A stretch of 20,571 nt of DNA, taken from contig JAFGDR010000002.1 in the NCBI GenBank assembly GCA_016932035.1, positions 1 through 20,571 on the forward strand, given 5' to 3'. The notes under the pieces are model-generated. The model was given only the letters and a program-made list of their open reading frames with translations, did not search any database and was not told where the DNA came from. Source of the DNA: Candidatus Cloacimonadota bacterium. Its GTDB lineage: Bacteria > Cloacimonadota > Cloacimonadia > JGIOTU-2. Both the position numbers and the translations under genes were made by a program. Position 1 is the first letter of the stretch. Each line of letters begins with the position of its first letter. Below are positions 1 to 8,315 of this stretch, piece by piece.

Positions 1-2
1 AT

Positions 3-2078
3 AAGGTTTATATTCCGCAAGATGAGCCGAAGCATCTCAAGCTTACCTCTCAAACTCGAAATGATAACAACTATGACGTTCCTAATTGGGAATTCATCCA
101 AGCTCCCACAACACTCACAGGCTTCACTAACTACTATGACTATATGCCGGGTAGCTATTGTGGTCGTCCCCTTGTATGTCAACCAGACATCTTTGGCGGT
201 GTTTATTTTCTCTTTCATGGTCGTCCTAACACGACTGATAACCGAAGAGTATATTGGGCATATGTCTATCCAAATGGTGCAATAGAATATGCTACAATTA
301 CTACTTCTGACACTTGGCAGGGTTATCCTGGTATAACCATGCATCCAGCTTCAGGTGATCCAATTGGGACCTGGCACGACATTTTAGGTTCTAGTACTCC
401 CGAAGATACAAACACACTCCTTTCTTATGACGATTACGCCCTCTTACACATTCCTGGATTTTGGAAAACTCCTGTAAGATTTGATCAGCCAATTCCTTAT
501 GTTGACGAGTATATCTGGCCATATACATTTATTGGAATGGCGCCGGACTATGCAACCAGTGGAAACTACCGTGTCTATCAAACCAGCCAACAAAATCCTG
601 ATGGTGAAATCGAACATGATATCATTCGCTGGATCGATGTCCCTCAAGATGACTGGGTGTATGGTGATCTTACTATCATGCTGGACAAGAACAATTGGGG
701 TGGGCCGGTAAATATTTCGCGCGACTGGTCAAACCCGGATTTAGGTATTGCCTGTCGTCCCTACCCATCTTTTGCTGTTGATCCTTATAATGCCGGACAT
801 GTCGCAATATTTGGTTATGCTGGATATACCAATGGATTAATCGGTGGTGAAATTGTCCCGCAGGGTTGGTATGTTTGGGATTGTTATGATGGTGGTGAAA
901 CCTGGTCATACGACAATTTGCATTTTTATGAAACTGATGTTGGAATGCTAAATGAATATGTGGTTTATGCTGTAGAAAACATTCCCGGATTTACCGTTGA
1001 CGATGTGCTTATTGATTCACTTCATGTCTGGATTGGTTGGCCCGGTAACCAACACTCAACCCACAGAACAACATTATTTGACTGTGAAGGAAACATGCAT
1101 CTACCTGAACTCTTCTGGATATGTTCTGTTGACGGAGTGGCTGGTAGTGCCTCATATTGGCCTTATTACGAATTCCAATACCAAGGCGAGGTTGTATATA
1201 AAACCGATGGAACTTGGGAAATTCGTAATGTTCCAAACCTGCCTGGTTGGGATGCGTGGAGTGGTATGAGTGTTCCTTGGAAAATTGATCCCATAAGTGG
1301 TGATACTTTAGTTTATCCTTGGCGTGATTATCCATTTGCAATTTCTAATGATGTTGGTTTTCACGAAAATTCGCAACGCAATGCTGCTTGTCTGACACAG
1401 CCCTGGATGGTTCAAGTTTGGAATAGCGGCACAAAAACGCTTTATGCTGAAAATGGAATTCCAGGATATGACGACTATGCAACTCATCCAATTCTTCATG
1501 TATCTGCAACTATAAATAACGGTGAGAACTGGAGTGCGCCAATTGAACTTTCAGATATTTACAGTAGTGTATACCCAGAATTTGGAAACATGATCACCAT
1601 GTACCCCTACATTAATGCTACAATTAAAGATCTCGGTGGTGGCTGGGGAAGAATTGATATGTACTTCTTTGATGATAATGACTATGGTAGCTCGATCAAT
1701 AGCATGGGTCCCGCAACAGGCGGCGAAATGGTTTATTGTTCATTTAAAATTGACTTTGATGGCTTGGTCTTATCAACAGATCCACAGCCACAACCTGAAG
1801 TAAATATGACTCTTTACAATATTCCCAATCCTTTCTTCTCACACACTCAAATCCAGTTCTCAGCTTCAGCCGGTGTTGAAAATGCAAAAGTAACCATTTA
1901 TAACGTGAGGGGTCAGCTCGTAAAAACATTGGATACAGTTACAGATACTCATACTGAAGGACACGCTACGTGGGATGGAAAAGATAATTCAGGTAAGAGC
2001 GTTTCAAATGGCATCTATTTCTATAAAGTCAAAACGGATAATATTGAAAGAACACAAAAACTTATTCTGATGAGATAA
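3..2078 (+). CDS. Secreted protein with Asp-box-like motifs and C-terminal sorting domain (5' truncated by window edge)
   Basis: The reading frame is open from the first bases, so the start and any signal peptide lie outside the window; 691 residues are visible. The body is rich in Trp, Tyr, Gly and Asp. It carries two Asp-box-like motifs (DGGETW near base 890 and NNGENW near base 1520), the kind found on blades of sialidase-like beta-propellers. The last 90 or so residues form a FlgD/Ig-like Por (type IX) secretion sorting domain: NIPNPF, then VTIYNVRGQLVKTL, a WDGKDNSGK turn and the terminal KLILMR. Such domains direct export across the outer membrane in FCB bacteria. No catalytic site is recognised, so the substrate is unknown. 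An internal ATG at 144 is unlikely to be the start because the frame continues upstream with similar composition. The gene ends in a strong terminator. The sorting domain is a confident call; the propeller is inferred from two motifs. Confidence 0.85.
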   Translation, partial: KVYIPQDEPKHLKLTSQTRNDNNYDVPNWEFIQAPTTLTGFTNYYDYMPGSYCGRPLVCQPDIFGGVYFLFHGRPNTTDNRRVYWAYVYPNGAIEYATITTSDTWQGYPGITMHPASGDPIGTWHDILGSSTPEDTNTLLSYDDYALLHIPGFWKTPVRFDQPIPYVDEYIWPYTFIGMAPDYATSGNYRVYQTSQQNPDGEIEHDIIRWIDVPQDDWVYGDLTIMLDKNNWGGPVNISRDWSNPDLGIACRPYPSFAVDPYNAGHVAIFGYAGYTNGLIGGEIVPQGWYVWDCYDGGETWSYDNLHFYETDVGMLNEYVVYAVENIPGFTVDDVLIDSLHVWIGWPGNQHSTHRTTLFDCEGNMHLPELFWICSVDGVAGSASYWPYYEFQYQGEVVYKTDGTWEIRNVPNLPGWDAWSGMSVPWKIDPISGDTLVYPWRDYPFAISNDVGFHENSQRNAACLTQPWMVQVWNSGTKTLYAENGIPGYDDYATHPILHVSATINNGENWSAPIELSDIYSSVYPEFGNMITMYPYINATIKDLGGGWGRIDMYFFDDNDYGSSINSMGPATGGEMVYCSFKIDFDGLVLSTDPQPQPEVNMTLYNIPNPFFSHTQIQFSASAGVENAKVTIYNVRGQLVKTLDTVTDTHTEGHATWDGKDNSGKSVSNGIYFYKVKTDNIERTQKLILMR

Positions 2079-2106
2079 GATAAAACTAATAAAGCAAACA
2101 CTCGTA

Positions 2107-2135
2107 GAGCAGGATACAACATCCTGCTCATTTTT
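2107..2135 (+). terminator. Rho-independent terminator
   Basis: A perfect 9-bp stem GAGCAGGAT / ATCCTGCTC with a 5-base ACAAC loop is followed by A and five T. It lies 29 bases after the stop of the upstream secreted-protein gene and separates that gene from the selenoprotein gene. Confidence 0.9.
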
Positions 2136-2151
2136 ATATAAAACCTCTGAT

Positions 2152-2234
2152 TGTCCGAACTTGTTAGGACATCCGAGTGTTTTAATTGGGGAACTCACCA
2201 ATTTCAACACTCCGAAGATTCCGATAAATCGGAA
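2152..2234. repeat. Cluster of three inverted repeats in the 2079-2378 spacer
   Basis: Apart from the terminator, the 300-base gap between the two secreted-protein genes holds three closely packed hairpins and no credible gene. Hairpin 1 (2152-2171) is TGTCC/GGACA with a 10-base loop. Hairpin 2 (2175-2212) pairs GAGTGTT with AACACTC, has a 2x2 internal loop, then pairs AATTGG with CCAATT around an 8-base loop. Hairpin 3 (2219-2234) is TTCCGA/TCGGAA with a TAAA loop. None is followed by a T-run, so they do not look like terminators. A dispersed intergenic repeat or a structured leader are both possible; only one copy is seen here. The rest of the gap (2235-2378) is AT-rich leader with a TTGACA at 2324-2329. 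Confidence 0.55.
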
Positions 2235-2378
2235 ACATTCGAAGGTTGGCAAAGCACTGTAAATAAAGCTTTTATCCCATCAAAATGGAGGAAATTTCAT
2301 TGTGTATTTATAACCAGAAAAATTTGACAATTTTTTGGGGTATTTTGAAATGAACTTAAATAAAAGCAGGAGGAGCAG

Positions 2379-4301
2379 ATGAAAAAAATAGCTGTTCTTA
2401 TCTTATTTGTTATGCTCACCTCAACAGCTTTTGCAGCATACCAGGTCGGTGATGTTGTGTCAAATTTCAGCTGGACTGATAACACAGGCACGTCCCACAA
2501 TATTTATGACCTTATCGATGCTCAGAAAGCAATAGTGTTCTTTTGGGGAGGTACTGGTTGAGGTGGCTGTATTTCGGCGGCGCCGCAATTAGAAACTATT
2601 TGGCAAAACTACCAGGGAACCGGTCATTGCTACATTCTATCCGAGACAAACTGGACTTCCTATGGAGCAACATATTTTTATTCGTATGATATCGATCCTT
2701 ATTATGGTCAATATGGTAACGGATACATTCCATTCTTTGCTGTTATTGGTGGAGAATATAAGTTATATTATGGAGATAATGCTATTAGTAATGTGAGTTC
2801 AGCACTCTACGATGCAATACAATCTTTGGGTTTGTATGCCAACTTTGATGCCAATCTCTATCAAGGACCACCTGAACTGACCGTTCAATTCACCAGTAAC
2901 TCATCTGGAAATCCGGACGCATGGGATTGGGATCTTGATGGAGACGGAACCATAGATAGCCATGATGAAAATCCTTTCTGGACTTATACTGCAGTTGGAT
3001 CATATGACGTCTCATTAACGGTCTATGAAGGGACAGAAAGCGATGAACTCACTCAGGAAGATTTTATCACAGTACTCAGTCCATCAAATGTATCCGGAGA
3101 ACTAGCCGGAACATGGTCACCAACGTATGGAACATATACTGTCACCGGGAATGTTACCATTCCGACAGGAACCGTTCTTTCTGTTGAACCAAATACGAAT
3201 ATTGTTGTGAATAACGGCAGTAATATAAAAGTAAAAGGTAGGATTGAAGCAGTTGGATCTGAACGTGGTTTTGTTAATTTCTCAACCGACGATACCTGGC
3301 AAGGAATCCTTATCCAGGACAGCCAGGAAGCGAATATCATCGATCATTGCTATTTTACCGGTGCTACATCCAGTGCTGTTGATATTGATAACTCAGTTGT
3401 AGATGTTCTGAACAGTATTTTCTATGAGAATACAAATACATCGCAGAAAGGTCCGGCGATCAATGTTGTTGATGCTACAGATGTGCTTATCGAAGGTAAT
3501 ATGATAGCAAATAACTCCAGCTCAGTACTATCCGGTGGAATAGCTCTCGATAACGCACCTGTTGAAATATCGCATAATATCATTGTGAATAATGAAGCGA
3601 TGTTTGCCGGCGCGATCGGGCTGAAGAATGGCTCGGATGTATCACTTATCAATAACACAATTGCCAATAATTCTGGAAGCTATGCATGTATCTATATACT
3701 ATCTTCTTATCCTGATGTTCTTAATACTATCATCATTCATGATGGTTTGATTTTCACGACCTTCAGCGGTAATCCTTTTGTAAATTATTCATGTATTTCC
3801 GGCGGTTATTCAGGTACAGGTAATATCAGTGATGATCCTCAATTCGTAAATTCAACAGCTGGAGATGGTATTGCCTATGATGGTCTTGCAGCAGATTGGA
3901 GTTTGCAGGAAACCTCACCATGTATTGATACTGGCGATCCGACATCACCTCCCGATCCTGATGGAACCAGAGCTGATATGGGTGCCTTGTATTATTATCA
4001 TGAAGTTTCTATCGATGATCCGCATGAAAATTTGATCTATATTACTCAGAACAATCCGAATCCATTTAAAGGTTCAACCACAATTTCATACTCATTACCA
4101 AAACAAACTGAAAATGCCGTAATCACAATCTATAATGTTAAAGGTGATGTGGTGAAACAATATAATGTTGATGATAGTGAAGGTTCGGTCCAGTGGAGTG
4201 GTCTCGATCAGCATGATAAAGCTGTAGCAAGCGGAGTTTACTTCTATCGAATTCAAGGAGAAACTATTTCTCAAACGAGATCAATGATCTTTATGAGATA
4301 A
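2379..4301 (+). CDS. Secreted selenoprotein: thioredoxin-like UGGC domain, PKD, beta-helix, C-terminal sorting domain
   Basis: A 640-residue protein is obtained if UGA at 2559-2561 is read as selenocysteine 61. The start ATG has AGGAGG at 2368-2373. Residues 1-19 are a signal peptide (cleavage near AFA/AYQ). Residues 20-145 look thioredoxin/TlpA-like: AIVFFWGGTG, then Sec61-Gly-Gly-Cys64, helix PQLETIWQ and a candidate cis-Pro118 (YIPFF). The frame runs without another stop from the UGA into the downstream open frame. A PKD-like domain spans about 154-234 (WDWDLDGDGT, WTYTAVGSYDVSLTVYEG). A right-handed parallel beta-helix with repeated N-N-T/I-I rungs spans about 238-530. A Por-type sorting domain (NNPNPF, ITIYNVKGDVVK, MIFMR) ends it. 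Sec in the first position of a CxxC-like motif predicts an extracytoplasmic redox role. Substrate unknown. Ordinary gene callers would report a 60-residue fragment plus a separate gene starting at GTG 2793. tRNA-Sec, selA and selB follow directly. Confidence 0.88.
2562..2589 (+). promoter_or_regulatory. Candidate bacterial SECIS hairpin after the in-frame UGA
   Basis: Directly downstream of UGA 2559-2561 lies a GC-rich hairpin inside the coding sequence: CGGC (2575-2578), loop GGC (2579-2581), GCCG (2582-2585). Below it are a U/C mismatch (2574/2586) and an ATT/AAT extension (2571-2573/2587-2589). The apical loop begins 17 bases after the UGA and contains G. Both features fit bacterial SECIS elements, which must lie within a few tens of bases of the UGA for SelB to bind. 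The lower stem is weak, so the exact fold is uncertain. Confidence 0.6.
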
Positions 4302-4330
4302 CGTCACTTCTAAAACATAATTTCTTTCGG

Positions 4331-4426
4331 TTGAGAGGAAGGAACTGGTGTTCCAGCTGGTCTTCAAAACCAGTAGTGCGCGGATAACACCGTCCATGGC
4401 AGGTTCGATTCCTGCCCTCTCGGCCA
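4331..4426 (+). tRNA. selC: tRNA-Sec (anticodon UCA)
   Basis: The anticodon arm is CTGGT / ACCAG (4357-4361/4369-4373) with a CTTCAAA loop, giving anticodon TCA at 4364-4366, which reads UGA. The D arm GGAAC-TGGT-GTTCC is at 4341-4354. A long variable arm covers roughly 4374-4398. The T arm GCAGG-TTCGATT-CCTGC is at 4399-4415. The acceptor 3' strand CCTCTCG plus G and an encoded CCA ends at 4426. The 5' boundary is uncertain: with an encoded CCA, 7 bp can form from 4332 (U-G first pair), while pairing continues out to GG at 4329-4330. Overall layout matches bacterial SelC. Eight T follow at 4427-4434 and selA starts 22 bases after them. A separate selAB promoter would have little room, so tRNA and selAB may share a transcript. 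Confidence 0.93.
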
Positions 4427-4448
4427 TTTTTTTTATAAAGGATAGACT

Positions 4449-5834
4449 ATGGACGAAAAGAACGAATTCAGAAAAATCCCGGGGGTGGATACCTTATTGA
4501 AACAAGCAAATATACAATATTTAATACATGAATTTGGAGAAAAACTAACCGTCTTTTCAATCCGTAGTGTTCTTGATAATATACGTGAGAATGTTCTTAA
4601 AGGTAAAAATGTACCATCTAATAAACACATACATAAGATGATTATGGATGGCATTCGTTATATAGGTTCAGCATCATTAAAACCGATGATCAATGCGACA
4701 GGTGTAGCACTTCACACTAACCTGGGACGTGCACCGCTTGGAGATGTGCTGACAGCAGAAGTTGCACGGATCATTAAAGGATATTCCAACCTTGAATTTG
4801 ATTGCGATAAAGGAAAACGTGGTCATAGAGAAGTACATATTAGGGATATTGTAACATTTATAACCGGTGCTGAAGATGCAATTGTTGTGAACAACAATGC
4901 TGCTGGTGTTTTTCTTTCTTTGAAAACATTTTCCAACAGAAAAGAAGCGGTTATTTCACGTGGGGAGCTTATAGAGATTGGTGGTTCATTCCGTATTCCC
5001 GACATTATGAAACAAAGTGGTGCAAAGATGATCGAGGTTGGAACCACGAACAGAACTCATATTTCTGACTATGAAGATGCAATAATAGAGAAAACAGCGG
5101 TACTTTTCAAAGCACATAAATCAAATTATTATATTGAAGGATTCTCTGATGAAGTTGAGATCGAAGCACTTGCTCAGCTAGCACATGCAAATGGTGTAAT
5201 GTGTATCTATGATATGGGTTCGGGATTACTGAAAAAACCAAAAGGACTTCCGCTTGAAACAGAGCCGGATGTTCATGCAGCACTTCAGTCCGGTGCTGAT
5301 CTTGTAATGTTCAGCTGTGATAAATTGCTTGGTGGTCCTCAAGCAGGAATTATTGCAGGTAAGAAAGAGTATATTCATAAGCTAAGGAAATCTCCTTTGA
5401 TGAGAGTTCTGCGTGTTGGTAAAATAACGCTTGCAGCATTATCTACGGTACTTCGATGTTATCTTCGTGATGAAGACCTTCTTGAGCATGTTCCGGTATT
5501 CAGGATGCTTCATCAAACTAAAGAGGAAATCGAAAAGAAAGCGCAAATTTTCTCAAGATTACTTATAAAAAATAACATTCCGAATAAATTCATTGAGAAT
5601 ACTGCACGATGTGGTGGAGGAACGCTTCCTCAACTAAAAATTTCGAGTTATGCTGTTCAACTTGACCTTTCATCATCGAAACTGAGTGCTGAAAACGTCC
5701 AGCGTAAGCTCCTTCAATTAGATGAACCAATCCTTAGTATTCTTCGCGAAGGCAATCTACTTTTTGATGTGTTCACCTTAACAGAGGAGCAATTTGAAAT
5801 CATCGCAAAAAATCTAATAGAGATCATGATATAG
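4449..5834 (+). CDS. selA: L-seryl-tRNA(Sec) selenium transferase
   Basis: This 461-residue PLP enzyme converts Ser-tRNA-Sec to Sec-tRNA-Sec using selenophosphate, as a cytosolic oligomer. Family landmarks are visible in order: an N-terminal tRNA-binding helical region (1-75), INATGVALHTNLGRAPL (81-97), GHREVH (125-130), NNNAAGVFL (148-156), RGELIEIGGSFRIP (171-184), the YDMGSG region (254-259) and the PLP-lysine motif SCDKLLGGPQAG with Lys292. Length matches the family. The ATG has AAAGGA at 4437-4442. It lies just after tRNA-Sec and only 4 bases before selB, so selA and selB are almost certainly one operon. Confidence 0.97.
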   Translation: MDEKNEFRKIPGVDTLLKQANIQYLIHEFGEKLTVFSIRSVLDNIRENVLKGKNVPSNKHIHKMIMDGIRYIGSASLKPMINATGVALHTNLGRAPLGDVLTAEVARIIKGYSNLEFDCDKGKRGHREVHIRDIVTFITGAEDAIVVNNNAAGVFLSLKTFSNRKEAVISRGELIEIGGSFRIPDIMKQSGAKMIEVGTTNRTHISDYEDAIIEKTAVLFKAHKSNYYIEGFSDEVEIEALAQLAHANGVMCIYDMGSGLLKKPKGLPLETEPDVHAALQSGADLVMFSCDKLLGGPQAGIIAGKKEYIHKLRKSPLMRVLRVGKITLAALSTVLRCYLRDEDLLEHVPVFRMLHQTKEEIEKKAQIFSRLLIKNNIPNKFIENTARCGGGTLPQLKISSYAVQLDLSSSKLSAENVQRKLLQLDEPILSILREGNLLFDVFTLTEEQFEIIAKNLIEIMI

Positions 5835-5838
5835 AATT

Positions 5839-7770
5839 ATGAAGCACTTAATAATGGGTACTGCCGGTCATGTTGACCATGGTAAAACAGCGCTTATCAA
5901 AGCATTAACCAATTTTGACTGCGACACACATAAAGACGAGAAAAATAGAGGTATTACGATCCACCTTGGTTTTACCCATCTCGATCTGTCAAATGGAAAC
6001 AGTATCGGTATAATCGATGTGCCCGGGCATAAGGATTTCATAAATACGATGATATCCGGTGCAAGCACGATCGATTTTGTGCTCTTTACTATTGCAGCAG
6101 ACAGCAGCATCATGCCGCAGACAAAAGAGCATCTCCATATTATGGAACTTCTCGGTATTAAAGATGGGATCATTGCGTTAACAAAAAGCGATACAGTGGA
6201 TGAGGAGATATTAGAACTTGTCGAACTTGAGATCAGCGAGTTCGTTTCAGGCACGTTCCTTGAAAATGCACCGATCATTAGAACATCAGTAAAAGATAAT
6301 ACAGGAATAAAGGAGTTGCTTCAGGTAATATCAAATCTTATAGATCATATCGAATCCCGATCATCAGGATTGTTCTTCAGGATGTATATTGATAGGATCT
6401 TCACCGTTGCAGGATTCGGCACTGTCATAAACGGATCGGTTCTGCAAGGAAGAGCAACAAAGAATACCTCATTATACCTGTTACCTGGCGGAAAAGAACT
6501 GCGTATCCGAAAGATGGAGCATCATGGAAAAGAGGTAGATGAAGTGGTTTCAGGTCAAAGAGCTTCTTTAAATATTGTCGGACTCGATATCAAGGATTTC
6601 CAAAAAGGAATGCTCATCTCTGAAAGGATGATCAAACCTACGAAAATGATCGACGCAACAGTTACGCTCTTTGAACACGACAGATCGCTCGAGACATGGA
6701 ATACTGTACTCTTCCTGATGGGGACATTTGAAGACCAGGTGAGAGTACATCTCATGGACAAAGATATCCTCAAAGAAGGTGAAACAGGGCTTGTGCAGAT
6801 ACATTTTGAAAAAGAATGCTTTCCGATTTATGGTGATGCATTCATTATAAGAAGTACTTCAGGCGATATGACACTCGGCGGCGGGAAAGTATTAGATGCA
6901 TATCCGCTTCATCATAAACGGAGAACGCAGAAAGTAGTGCAGCATCTTAGCACCATAGCTTATGGAGGATTGCCGGCTTTCGTTGCAGCCGAAGTCAGAA
7001 AAAGATCATTTCCGGTTTCGATACTTTTGCTTGCAGAGATAACAAATATGCCATCAGATGAAATCGAAAAGATCGCCCAATATTCGCTTCCTGAAGACAT
7101 TGCTATAAAACAAATCGGGAAAGAAATCCTGTTGGTTCATAATGAAAAGGAAAAGGAACTTACACAAAGAATAACAAGCATTCTTTCAAAGTTTCATAAG
7201 GAAAATCCTTTTATAAAACGGGGTAAAACATTCGAGGAACTTACAAGTCTGTTACGATTCCAGAAGCAAGATGAATCATATCTGAACAATCTGATCATCC
7301 AATTGATCGATGCTGATATACTTAAAAAATTCGAGGGAACATTTACTCTTGCCCAATCGAATGTTAATATTGCAGAAGAGGATACGGATAAAATTAACCT
7401 TATCGAGCAATTCATCCTACAATCAGGAATGAAAGTTCCTTTGATGAGTGAAATTAATGAGTATGCAGGTAAAAAAGCCATCAGTTCTAAGAGGTTGCAG
7501 GACATTCTTAACTATCTTGTAGAGAATAAGAAGATCGTGATTATTGAAGGATCGTTCATTCATGCGGATATTATACATCAAGCGCAACATGCACTTATTG
7601 ATCATTTTAAGGAAAAAGATCAACTTATCCTTGCAGATTTCCGTGACCGATTGGATGCAAACAGAAAGATATGCCTTTTGCTCCTTTCTTATTTTGATGA
7701 TTTCGGTTTGACAATACGTAAAGGTGACTTTCGTGTCTTGACCGAGAAGGGAAAAACAGTATTAAAGTGA
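5839..7770 (+). CDS. selB: Selenocysteine-specific translation elongation factor SelB
   Basis: This 643-residue GTPase carries Sec-tRNA-Sec to the ribosome and recognises the SECIS hairpin of selenoprotein mRNAs. The N-terminal EF-Tu-like G domain shows GHVDHGKT (10-17), RGIT (37-40), DVPGH (60-64) and TKSD (115-118, a variant of NKxD). Beta-barrel domains follow (for example GFGTVINGSV near 194-203 and GGGKVLDAYPLHHKRR near 353-368). A C-terminal region of about 250 residues fits the tandem winged-helix domains that bind SECIS RNA. Length is close to other SelB proteins. No clear ribosome site precedes the ATG, 4 bases after the selA stop, so translational coupling is likely. Confidence 0.96.
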   Translation: MKHLIMGTAGHVDHGKTALIKALTNFDCDTHKDEKNRGITIHLGFTHLDLSNGNSIGIIDVPGHKDFINTMISGASTIDFVLFTIAADSSIMPQTKEHLHIMELLGIKDGIIALTKSDTVDEEILELVELEISEFVSGTFLENAPIIRTSVKDNTGIKELLQVISNLIDHIESRSSGLFFRMYIDRIFTVAGFGTVINGSVLQGRATKNTSLYLLPGGKELRIRKMEHHGKEVDEVVSGQRASLNIVGLDIKDFQKGMLISERMIKPTKMIDATVTLFEHDRSLETWNTVLFLMGTFEDQVRVHLMDKDILKEGETGLVQIHFEKECFPIYGDAFIIRSTSGDMTLGGGKVLDAYPLHHKRRTQKVVQHLSTIAYGGLPAFVAAEVRKRSFPVSILLLAEITNMPSDEIEKIAQYSLPEDIAIKQIGKEILLVHNEKEKELTQRITSILSKFHKENPFIKRGKTFEELTSLLRFQKQDESYLNNLIIQLIDADILKKFEGTFTLAQSNVNIAEEDTDKINLIEQFILQSGMKVPLMSEINEYAGKKAISSKRLQDILNYLVENKKIVIIEGSFIHADIIHQAQHALIDHFKEKDQLILADFRDRLDANRKICLLLLSYFDDFGLTIRKGDFRVLTEKGKTVLK

Positions 7771-7787
7771 TCTTCAATTAAAAACAT

Positions 7788-7817
7788 TTGACGTATGAAA
7801 AACAGGGGAGATATATT
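7788..7817 (+). promoter_or_regulatory. Candidate sigma-70-like promoter
   Basis: TTGACG at 7788-7793 is followed after 18 bases by TATATT at 7812-7817. It sits in the 89-base gap between selB and the GNAT-kinase-dinB operon, with a plausible transcription start some 35 bases before the first ATG. Confidence 0.45.
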
Positions 7818-7859
7818 ACAAACATTCTTTTTTAATCAATCAATCGTATGAGGTGCGCA

Positions 7860-8315
7860 ATGTCTGATAAAGTAGAAGTTCGACAAGCTGAAATTCGTGA
7901 TATACCTTACATAAAGGAACTTCTCCTGCAATTATATAACACGATATCAAACAATGAAGGACTTGATCAAATGATGATTGAACACAATCTTGCAAAGGTT
8001 TTTTCGGATGAACATTCGATACTCATTGCAGAGAAACAAGGATCAATTGTTGGTATGATCTATGTCATTTATCATCAGTCGCTTTTGCATTATGGATTGT
8101 CTGCCTGTATTGAAGAACTTGTTGTTCACAAAGGTTTCAGAGGACAGGGAATTGGGAAATTACTCGTAGAGAAAGGTGTTGAAATGGCACATGAAAAGGG
8201 ATGCGTGGAGCTCGAAGTGAGTACGGAATTCACAAATAAAGAAGCTATTTCATTTTACGAGAAATTTGGTTTTAAACAAATTGGTGTTCTTCTTGAAATG
8301 GAGCTGGATTCGTGA
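7860..8315 (+). CDS. GNAT family N-acetyltransferase
   Basis: A 151-residue single-domain GNAT protein that would transfer an acetyl group from acetyl-CoA to an unknown amine. The acetyl-CoA motif A is clear: IEELVVHKGFRGQGIGKLL with the RGQGIG pyrophosphate loop, followed by the family's NKEAISFYEKFGF segment. The start was set at ATG 7860 rather than ATG 7848 because GAGGTG (7850-7855) is then correctly placed as ribosome site. It opens a three-gene operon and its stop overlaps the next gene's GTG start by four bases. Substrate cannot be read from sequence. Confidence 0.9.
   Translation: MSDKVEVRQAEIRDIPYIKELLLQLYNTISNNEGLDQMMIEHNLAKVFSDEHSILIAEKQGSIVGMIYVIYHQSLLHYGLSACIEELVVHKGFRGQGIGKLLVEKGVEMAHEKGCVELEVSTEFTNKEAISFYEKFGFKQIGVLLEMELDS

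Noticed and set aside
2559-2561. UGA as an ordinary stop or nonsense mutation creating a pseudogene
   Set aside because: The stop falls exactly at the redox position of a thioredoxin-like motif, the frame continues intact for 580 codons, and tRNA-Sec, selA, selB and selD are all present. Selenocysteine is the simpler explanation.
2793-4301. Independent gene starting at GTG 2793
   Set aside because: The GTG lies mid-helix in the thioredoxin-like domain, has no ribosome site or signal peptide, and is in frame with ATG 2379 through the UGA.
5868-6278. Minus-strand open frame (136 codons) inside selB
   Set aside because: It is antisense to the GTPase domain of selB; its open length follows from selB codon use and it has no domain signal.
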